Assembly: GCA_015657395.1 (NCBI GenBank)
Contig: JADLKI010000008.1
Location: forward strand, 14,003 to 21,223
Reading direction: 5' to 3'
DNA: 7,221 nucleotides
DNA from: Spirochaetales bacterium
Lineage (GTDB): Bacteria; Spirochaetota; Spirochaetia; Treponematales; Rectinemataceae
Positions 1 to 4,431 of this stretch are shown piece after piece. How positions within the stretch are numbered: the first letter of the stretch is position 1; each line of letters opens with the position of its first letter. Below the pieces are notes generated by a model. The model had not been told where the DNA came from and ran no database searches. It saw only the letters and a program-made list of their open reading frames with translations. A program made the position numbers and the translations under genes.

Positions 1-33
1 GATGCACGCGTCCCTGATTGTGCCTGCCATCAT
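1..33 (-). CDS. possible start of a minus-strand gene, cut by window edge
   Basis: On the minus strand two adjacent ATG codons (33-31 and 30-28) open a frame that runs off the left edge and reads MMAGTIRDACI. A good Shine-Dalgarno match, GGGAGGG, lies at 44-38, four bases before the first ATG and seven before the second. Only eleven codons are visible, so no family can be assigned. If real, this gene would be divergent from the IS element and the flavodoxin gene. The call rests only on the ribosome-binding site and the open frame, and it could be chance. Confidence 0.3.
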   Translation of the reverse strand, partial: MMAGTIRDACI

Positions 34-189
34 CGCACCCTCCCGAGTCATGCCAGAATACCACAAAACAGTCCGCCCGGCGTAGGCACAAGTGATAGTA
101 AATACAGAACTGTTGTATAAAAGCGAAATATGCAATACTCCATTTTAAGGAATCGCAGCATATTCAAAATGCGAAAGCCGAAGGAGGAG
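34..189. other. non-coding left flank of the IS element, probable original leader of the flavodoxin gene
   Basis: No convincing gene lies here. The stretch is AT-richer than its surroundings between about 95 and 175, as expected for a promoter region. It ends in AAGGAGGAG (181-189), a near-perfect Shine-Dalgarno sequence with no start codon behind it. If the element at about 190-1560 and one AGGAG copy are removed, this sequence sits six bases before the flavodoxin ATG at 1572. The stretch is therefore probably the original promoter and leader of that gene. A weak promoter candidate is TTGTAT (113-118) with AATACT (134-139), the latter preceded by TG as in an extended -10 box; this is not strong enough to list separately. 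Confidence 0.45.
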
Positions 190-204
190 TGATAAAACAT
201 TAGG

Positions 205-390
205 AAGCAGCGGCGAGGAAGAGTACACTGTCACGGAGAGCATCCGGGACGGGAAGGCAAAAGTTCGTCATGATGAATGGTCAAAAAAGACCGGGAAGGA
301 GAATGAAGAGCTTTCGCCGCATCATTCAATGACCTGCGAGGTCGGATAGGAGAATGGAGCTTCATCGCCGAAACGACCCGACTCCGGATG
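205..390 (+). ncRNA. candidate bridge RNA region of the IS110 element
   Basis: IS110-group elements encode a structured bridge RNA of roughly 150-200 nt between the left end and the recombinase gene; its loops pair with target and donor DNA. This gap is the right size and place and has no good reading frame. Visible pairings are GCGGCGA (210-216) with TCGCCGC (314-320); CGGA (234-237) with TCCG (243-246); GGTC (279-282) with GACC (289-292) around an all-A loop; GAATGA (301-306) with TCATTC (322-327); and GACC (331-334) with GGTC (340-343). Some of these exclude each other, and no full fold was computed. The limits given are approximate. Function is inferred from position and family. Confidence 0.45.
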
Positions 391-401
391 GAGGAGAGGG
401 A

Positions 402-1499
402 ATGAGGATAGATATCGGAGTGGATCTGCATACGACGCAGTTCACGGTGTACGCGCGAGGAGAAGAGAAGTTGGGAGTCAATGGGCAGTATCTGACCAAC
501 GAAGAAGGGTACATGACGTTTTTACGGAAGCTGGGACAGTGGAAGCGGAGCGGTCATGCTCTTCGGATCGGCGTTGAATCGACAGGGAACACGAGGTACT
601 TCAAGCACCGGATGGAAGAGAAAGGCTTTTCAGTCGTCGTGATCAACACGATGAAGTTCAAAGTGATCAACGAGTCGGTGAAGAAGACGGATAAGCATGA
701 CGCGGCGACCATCGCCGAGTTTCTGTCGAAGGATATGCTGCCGGAGTCGAGATTGTGTTCCGAGGCAAGTGAGCACCTGAGGCGGCTATTGAAAGTGCGA
801 AGCACGTTGGTGAGGGCACGGGTGACAGTGAAGAACCAGATCCATGGATTGCTGGTATCCATGGGGATGAAAGACACGAAGGCAAGCCTACAAAGCACGC
901 GAGGGCGCCAGAAGATTCTGGACACCCTCGCAGGAGCGGGAAACGGACTCGTAGTCCAACCGCTGGTTGCAACGATAGACCGGCTGAGTGAAAACGTCAA
1001 GGCGATCGAGGGTGAGATAGAGAAGCTGGTGGCTGGAGATAGGGGAGTAGAGTTATTACAGACGATCCCCGGCTGTGGACCGGTGACGGCGAGTACCATT
1101 CGTGCGTACACGGACGATATACAGCGATTTGCGAATCATAAGAAGTATGCCTCCTATGCGGGATTGGCTCCCTGGGTCCAGTGTTCGAATGAGACAGAGC
1201 ATTACGGCAGGATAACGAAACGTGGTCCTGAAGAGCTGCGAACCGCCTTTGTGCAGCTTGTGATGGGCATTCGGCGAAGTCGACAGAGTGCCTCATGGCG
1301 ACTGATGGAACGGTATGAAGCGATGAAGAGGGGTAAGGGGTCAGGCAAGTCGATTATTGCGACGGCAAGGAAGCTGTCGAGGATAGTGTGGGTAATGTTG
1401 ACGAGGGGGGAGGAATTTAATGTGAGCTTGATGACTGACAGGAAGTTGGAAAGTGGAGCGAAATCCATGCGGACTTCTACAGTCACGTTAAGTGCATAA
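402..1499 (+). CDS. IS110-family transposase (DEDD serine recombinase)
   Basis: This 365-residue protein would excise and insert the element using an RNA guide. The N-terminal RuvC-like domain shows the family DEDD acidic set: D8 in IGVDLH, E59 in GVESTGN, and D97 and D100 in KTDKHDA. A helical middle (about 120-215) follows. The C-terminal Transposase_20-type domain begins with IPGCGPVTAS (222-231) and continues through YAGLAPWVQCSNETEHYGRITKRG (252-275). S262 is the candidate nucleophilic serine; its neighbourhood (CSNE) departs from the SG-containing form common in the family. The length is slightly short of or within the usual range and the frame is intact, so it is probably functional. 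The ATG at 402 is chosen because GGAGGAG (390-396) lies five bases upstream and the protein then begins at the usual distance before the first Asp. An in-frame ATG at 354 adds 16 atypical residues and has its AGGAG only one base away. Confidence 0.93.
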   Translation: MRIDIGVDLHTTQFTVYARGEEKLGVNGQYLTNEEGYMTFLRKLGQWKRSGHALRIGVESTGNTRYFKHRMEEKGFSVVVINTMKFKVINESVKKTDKHDAATIAEFLSKDMLPESRLCSEASEHLRRLLKVRSTLVRARVTVKNQIHGLLVSMGMKDTKASLQSTRGRQKILDTLAGAGNGLVVQPLVATIDRLSENVKAIEGEIEKLVAGDRGVELLQTIPGCGPVTASTIRAYTDDIQRFANHKKYASYAGLAPWVQCSNETEHYGRITKRGPEELRTAFVQLVMGIRRSRQSASWRLMERYEAMKRGKGSGKSIIATARKLSRIVWVMLTRGEEFNVSLMTDRKLESGAKSMRTSTVTLSA

Positions 1500-1500
1500 T

Positions 1501-1515
1501 CTCGGCCTGGCCGAG
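1501..1515. repeat. perfect 7-base inverted repeat just after the transposase stop
   Basis: CTCGGCC and GGCCGAG flank a single T, beginning two bases after the transposase stop codon. As RNA it would form a G+C-rich hairpin, probably with a five-base loop. No T-run follows, so it is not a standard intrinsic terminator. It lies inside the right end of the element and could protect the transcript end or take part in end structure; neither role can be shown from sequence. Confidence 0.6.
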
Positions 1516-1536
1516 TGAAAAATATTTGATCTGGAG

Positions 1537-1559
1537 TCAACCTGGGGGTTGATGTTTTA
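1537..1559 (+). terminator. hairpin with T-rich tail at the right end of the IS element
   Basis: TCAACC (1537-1542) and GGTTGA (1547-1552) pair perfectly around a TGGG loop, and the sequence continues as TGTTTTAT. The layout resembles a weak rho-independent terminator for the transposase transcript and could limit read-through into the flavodoxin gene. It overlaps the proposed right inverted repeat, so it may instead be part of the element end. The stem is only six pairs and the T-run is interrupted, so termination is likely partial if it occurs. Confidence 0.4.
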
Positions 1560-1571
1560 TAGGAGCCCTCT

Positions 1572-2069
1572 ATGAAAATCCTTGTCGCCTATATCTCGAA
1601 GACCGGCACCACAGAGGAAATTGCCAGGCGGATCGGGGAAATATTGGGCGCAAAAGGCGCGGAAAAAAATATCGATGTCGAAGTGGCGCCCATCGACGGG
1701 ATCGGCTCTGTACGGGGCTACGACAGGCTCATCCTGGGCAGTCCGGTCAACGGAATGAAAGTGCTCCCTCAGTTCAAGGAATTCCTGGGCGCAAAAGTCG
1801 CCGGCTCCAATGTCCCCGCCGACATCTTCATAGTCTCATACTTATTCGAGCGGGGCAGAAAAGTCTGGAAAAAAGCGATTCGCAAAGACCTCGAGAAAAT
1901 CCGGACGCTCGCGGGCGCGTCCTCTGCCGAAATATTCGCGGGCAGGCTCCCCGGGCCTCTGCCCGCCTTTGCGCGCTTCATCTTCGGCACGCCGAAAGAC
2001 CTTCCTCTGGACATGCGGGACTGGGGCAAAATCGAGGCCTGGGCAGAGGGAATTGCGGAGAGGATGTAG
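1572..2069 (+). CDS. small flavodoxin-domain protein
   Basis: This cytoplasmic 165-residue protein has a flavodoxin-like fold, so it likely binds FMN and carries electrons. It starts with the hydrophobic strand MKILVAYIS followed by the FMN-phosphate loop SKTGTTEEIA (9-18). A second strand and isoalloxazine-side loop, DRLILGSPVNGMKVLPQF, covers 51-68. The C-terminal PKDLPLDMRDW...IEAWAE (141-158) recalls the D-x-R-D-W ending of the HemG-like flavodoxin group (menaquinone-dependent protoporphyrinogen oxidase relatives). HemG function itself is not shown; the general flavodoxin call is safer. The ATG has AGGAG (1561-1565) six bases upstream, lying immediately outside the proposed IS end, so the insertion separated the gene from its original leader. 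Transcription may now depend on read-through from the element. Its stop is seven bases from the convergent regulator gene, with no room for a separate terminator. Confidence 0.85.
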   Translation: MKILVAYISKTGTTEEIARRIGEILGAKGAEKNIDVEVAPIDGIGSVRGYDRLILGSPVNGMKVLPQFKEFLGAKVAGSNVPADIFIVSYLFERGRKVWKKAIRKDLEKIRTLAGASSAEIFAGRLPGPLPAFARFIFGTPKDLPLDMRDWGKIEAWAEGIAERM

Positions 2070-2076
2070 CAGGACC

Positions 2077-3096
2077 TCAGCTTCGTCCCGGGCAGCCGCA
2101 GGATTCCCCTATGATGAGCTGGCTTGGAATATACACTTCGCGCGGCGGCGTCTTTTCTTTGGACTCGATGATGGACAGCAGCATCTCGGCGGCGGCCTGA
2201 CCGATCCGCGTCTCGACTTTTTCGAGCGTCGTGGGACATGGAGAGAGCGCATCGATGATGTCGGGGTGTTCGAATGAGGCGACGGCGATATCGCCGGGTA
2301 TCGAGAGACCTTTTTCCCGGAGTGTCTTGTACCCGCCGAGGAGGAGCTGGGAATTCCCGTAGATGATCGCGGTGGGCCGTGAGCCGCTTTTCTGTTCAAG
2401 AAGGTCCTTGGTCGCTTCGTAGCCACTGTGGATTTCCCAGTCCACGCTGCGGACGAGGCTCTCATCGAAGGGCAGCCCCGCGTCTTCGAGGGCATCGCGG
2501 AAACCATTCAGTCGTTCGCGCGAGGAGGATTCCTCCAGCGGCCCCGTGATGAAGCCAATCCGTGTATGGCCATGGCCCAGAATGTGCGCGGTGAGGTGGC
2601 GGGAATTGCCTTCGTTGTCCTGAAGTACATAATTGCGCGCGGGCCCGCTCAGACGGTTGTCGATCAGGACAAGGGGCGTGTCATCGATGTTGGGTATCTG
2701 GTCGATATATTCGCCCTGGTTGCCGATCGGCGCGAGGATGATGCCGTCGATATTCTTCGCGAGGAGGGAGCGGATCGATTCGATCTCATTCTCTCTTGAA
2801 TCCGAGGTGAAGCAGATGAGCGTCGAATAGCCTTTCGCGCGGAAGAAGGCATCGACGGCGATGCCGATCTCCCCGAAGAATCCGTTTGTGATGTTCGGGA
2901 TGATATAGCCGACCGTGTTGGTTTTCTGGTTTCTGAGACTCTGGGCCGCCCAGTTCGGGGTAAATCCGCGTTTGCGGACCACTTCCATTATGATTTCTTT
3001 CGTTTCGCGCTTTATGTCGGGATGGTTGTGTATGGCGCGCGAGACTGTCTTGATCGAGAAACCTGTCTCTTTCGCAATGTCCTCAAGCTTTGTCAC
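2077..3096 (-). CDS. LacI-family transcriptional regulator
   Basis: This 339-residue DNA-binding protein probably represses the divergent transport operon and responds to its ligand. The N-terminal helix-turn-helix is TKLEDIAKETGFSIKTVSRAI (2-22), followed by a hinge helix with the family's AAQSLR segment near residue 50. The remainder is a periplasmic-binding-protein-like effector domain: TVGYIIPNITNGFFGEI at the start, a LVLIDNRL strand, RERLNGFRDAL and the closing QLIIGESCG. The GTG at 3096 is chosen because it puts the HTH at the usual distance from the N-terminus and has GGGG seven bases upstream. An in-frame TTG at 3123 would add nine residues but lies almost at the likely transcription start. 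The gene is convergent with the flavodoxin gene. An operator-like site (3148-3166) lies in its own promoter region, suggesting autorepression. The effector is unknown. Confidence 0.92.
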   Translation of the reverse strand: MTKLEDIAKETGFSIKTVSRAIHNHPDIKRETKEIIMEVVRKRGFTPNWAAQSLRNQKTNTVGYIIPNITNGFFGEIGIAVDAFFRAKGYSTLICFTSDSRENEIESIRSLLAKNIDGIILAPIGNQGEYIDQIPNIDDTPLVLIDNRLSGPARNYVLQDNEGNSRHLTAHILGHGHTRIGFITGPLEESSSRERLNGFRDALEDAGLPFDESLVRSVDWEIHSGYEATKDLLEQKSGSRPTAIIYGNSQLLLGGYKTLREKGLSIPGDIAVASFEHPDIIDALSPCPTTLEKVETRIGQAAAEMLLSIIESKEKTPPREVYIPSQLIIGESCGCPGRS

Positions 3097-3131
3097 GGTT
3101 CGACCCCATGCTCTTTCGGTCAATAGACGTT

Positions 3132-3159
3132 ATTATCCACCACCTAGCGTTGCCGACAA
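3132..3159 (-). promoter_or_regulatory. candidate promoter of the LacI-type regulator
   Basis: Reading the minus strand, TTGTCG (3159-3154) is followed after 16 bases by GATAAT (3137-3132). Transcription would start near 3125, leaving a leader of about 28 bases before the GTG start and ruling out the TTG at 3123. The -35 box lies inside the operator-like sequence, which would allow autorepression. A better -35 match, TTGACA at 3175-3170, exists but has no -10 box at a normal distance. The assignment is by eye. Confidence 0.4.
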
Positions 3160-3166
3160 CGTTGGC
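3148..3166. promoter_or_regulatory. LacI-type operator, regulator-proximal copy
   Basis: The sequence CGTTGCCGACAACGTTGGC is present here and, identically, at 3268-3286. It contains the 8-base palindrome CAACGTTG (3157-3164) with a central CpG, as in many LacI-family operators. In this copy the symmetry extends to CGxCAACGTTGxCG (3154-3167) with one mismatched pair. It overlaps the candidate -35 region of the regulator gene. Binding by the adjacent LacI-type protein is inferred from position and symmetry. Confidence 0.8.
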
Positions 3167-3223
3167 GAATGTCAAGGGCCCTGCCTCAAATCCCTTTTTA
3201 TCCCGGGGTACCGCAAAATCCCG

Positions 3224-3261
3224 AAAAAAAACTTGACAAATCGAGATTTCGATATGATGAT
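3224..3261 (+). promoter_or_regulatory. promoter of the ABC transport operon
   Basis: A perfect -35 box TTGACA lies at 3233-3238, preceded by a run of eight A (3224-3231) that could act as an UP-like element. The -10 box is less clear: GATGAT (3256-3261) has the ideal 17-base spacing but four of six matches, while TATGAT (3253-3258) has five matches but 14-base spacing. Transcription would begin close to 3265-3270, right at the operator (3268-3286), so a bound repressor would block initiation. The leader to the start codon at 3325 is about 55-60 bases. Confidence 0.7.
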
Positions 3262-3267
3262 AGTAAT

Positions 3268-3286
3268 CGTTGCCGACAACGTTGGC
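3268..3286. promoter_or_regulatory. LacI-type operator, operon-proximal copy
   Basis: An exact 19-base copy of the site at 3148-3166, placed immediately after the -10 region of the transport-operon promoter and covering the probable transcription start. Here the outer arms also read TTGCC and GGCAA as an inverted repeat around nine bases. The position is classic for repression by the divergent LacI-family protein. The two copies are 120 bases apart start to start, which would permit looping by a tetramer; that is inference. Confidence 0.83.
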
Positions 3287-3324
3287 AAAACTTAGAATTC
3301 CAATCAAGAATTATGGAGGAGGCT

Positions 3325-4329
3325 ATGAAAAAGATTGGAGCATTGATGCTGGTCGTCTTTCTCCTTGCATCCACGGCAGGGTGGTCGCAGACGACCACAG
3401 CACAGACAAAAGGCGGCAAGGTCCTCATCGGGGTAAGCATCATGGAGCTTACTGCGTACACCTGGTTTCTGGGCGTCATCGACGGCTGCAAACAGTGGGC
3501 GGCCGAGCATCCCGAGGCAAACTTTACGTTCCAGTTTGAGGATTCGCACTCCGATGTCCAGACCATGCTGAACAATATCGACAATCTGCTCGCGGCAGGG
3601 GCGAAGGGCATCATCCTGTTCCCCGCCGACGCTTCTTCGGCGATCCCCACCATAAAGCAGAACGTCGCGAAGGGCATCCCTTTCGTCATCGGCGACTACA
3701 AACAGCAGCCGACCAAGCCCTCCGACGCGGTGTGGGCTACGTTCGTCGGGCACGACATGAGGGCTCTGGGCGTTGCGGCGGGCAAGATCGCGGTCGATTA
3801 CCTCAAGACTCTGAACAAACCGAACCCCGTGTGCCTCTTTGTTTCCCGCCCGACCTCGGGCCAGGTGTCGAAGGACAGGTTCGAGGGCTTCAGGGACACC
3901 GTCCTCGCCGCCTTCCCCAAGGCGAAAGTGATTGAAGAAGGCGATGTCGGCGCAGGCAGCAGGGCCTCATCGCAGGACCTGGTCGAAAATGTACTCAAGA
4001 GAGAGCCGGTCATCGATGTCGTCTCCGGCCACAACGACGCCGAAGTCGTGGGCGCCTACAATGCCGCGGTGTCCCAGAAGAGAACGAACATTAAGTTCAT
4101 CGGCATCGCGGGCGACAAGGACGTCCTCTCTTTCATCACCAGGGGGAACCCCGCATGGATAGGCGAAGTCCTCCAGAACCCGGTGGTGCTCGGCTATCAG
4201 GCCACCGATGCCATGAACAGGGCGCTGAAGGGCGAAAAACTGCCCGAAACCTACAATCTTCCCCAGCCGGAAGGAATCACGCCCGCCAATATCAAGAACT
4301 ACGACTGGCAGACCTGGTCGTGGCTGTAA
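3325..4329 (+). CDS. sugar-type ABC transporter substrate-binding protein
   Basis: This 334-residue exported protein would capture the substrate in the periplasm and deliver it to the membrane complex. A Sec signal peptide is visible: MKK, a hydrophobic core (GALMLVVFLLASTAG, 5-19), then WSQTTTAQ. No lipobox cysteine is present, so it should be soluble and periplasmic. The mature part belongs to the ribose/galactose-type binding proteins (Peripla_BP_4 class): VLIGVSIMELTAYTWFLGVIDGCK (33-56), GIILFPAD (95-102), DRFEGFRDTV (184-193), and the ligand-site loop VVSGHNDAEVVGAYNAA (232-248). The ligand cannot be read from these motifs. The ATG has GGAGGAGG (3315-3322) directly upstream. An in-frame ATG at 3169 is rejected because the extension would cover the promoter and operator. 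It is the first gene of the operon and is followed by a strong hairpin, expected for a protein needed in excess over the pump. Confidence 0.95.
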   Translation: MKKIGALMLVVFLLASTAGWSQTTTAQTKGGKVLIGVSIMELTAYTWFLGVIDGCKQWAAEHPEANFTFQFEDSHSDVQTMLNNIDNLLAAGAKGIILFPADASSAIPTIKQNVAKGIPFVIGDYKQQPTKPSDAVWATFVGHDMRALGVAAGKIAVDYLKTLNKPNPVCLFVSRPTSGQVSKDRFEGFRDTVLAAFPKAKVIEEGDVGAGSRASSQDLVENVLKREPVIDVVSGHNDAEVVGAYNAAVSQKRTNIKFIGIAGDKDVLSFITRGNPAWIGEVLQNPVVLGYQATDAMNRALKGEKLPETYNLPQPEGITPANIKNYDWQTWSWL

Positions 4330-4336
4330 CCGAAAC

Positions 4337-4363
4337 GCCGATGCCCGTCGGCTGACCGGCCGA
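4337..4363 (+). repeat. three-segment alternative hairpin after the binding-protein gene
   Basis: GCCGA (4337-4341), TCGGC (4348-4352) and GCCGA (4359-4363) are separated by six bases each. The middle segment can pair with either neighbour, giving two mutually exclusive five-pair hairpins. It lies just upstream of the terminator-like hairpin at 4367. It may stabilise the 3' end of the binding-protein message or be chance in G+C-rich DNA. Confidence 0.4.
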
Positions 4364-4366
4364 TGG

Positions 4367-4405
4367 TGAGGTGGGCGAGGGCATCCTTGTCCACCTCAAT
4401 TTTTT
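4367..4405 (+). terminator. intra-operon terminator/attenuator hairpin
   Basis: Bases 4367-4380 pair with 4385-4398 in an uninterrupted 14-pair stem (two G-T wobbles) closed by a four-base loop (4381-4384). After one A there is a run of six T (4400-4405). This has the form of a rho-independent terminator. It sits between the binding-protein gene and the ATPase gene, 37 bases after the former's stop and 26 bases before the latter's start. Partial termination or 3'-end protection here would give more binding protein than membrane components, a common arrangement in ABC importer operons. No separate promoter is evident between it and the ATPase gene. Confidence 0.8.
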
Positions 4406-4431
4406 GAAGACAGGTGGAGAAGAGGCAAGCA

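Larger units (their letters stand above)
190..1560 (+). mobile_element. IS110-family insertion sequence
   Basis: The element is identified by its DEDD transposase (402-1499). The proposed ends are a perfect 9-base inverted repeat, ATAAAACAT at 192-200 and ATGTTTTAT at 1552-1560. AGGAG occurs just outside on both sides (185-189 and 1561-1565). The size of about 1.37 kb suits the family. The long non-coding part lies before the gene (about 210 bases) and the short one after it (about 60 bases), the layout of the IS110 group rather than the IS1111 group. Family members usually lack clear terminal repeats and generate no ordinary target duplication, so the exact ends are an inference. The flanks join into a sensible flavodoxin ribosome-binding site, which supports the chosen ends. 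Confidence 0.7.

Noticed and set aside
554..1111. Minus-strand open frame inside the transposase gene
   Set aside because: Antisense to a conserved reading frame, no ribosome-binding site or family motif seen.
185..1565. AGGAG on both sides of the IS as a true target-site duplication
   Set aside because: IS110-family insertion is not known to make ordinary duplications, and AGGAG is a common Shine-Dalgarno word; kept only as part of the junction argument.
2070..2076. Bidirectional terminator between the convergent flavodoxin and regulator genes
   Set aside because: The gap is only seven bases and no T-flanked hairpin was found around it.
3169..3324. N-terminal extension of the binding protein from an ATG at 3169
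   Set aside because: It would place the promoter, operator and Shine-Dalgarno sequence inside the coding region and bury the signal peptide; the ATG at 3325 has an excellent ribosome-binding site.
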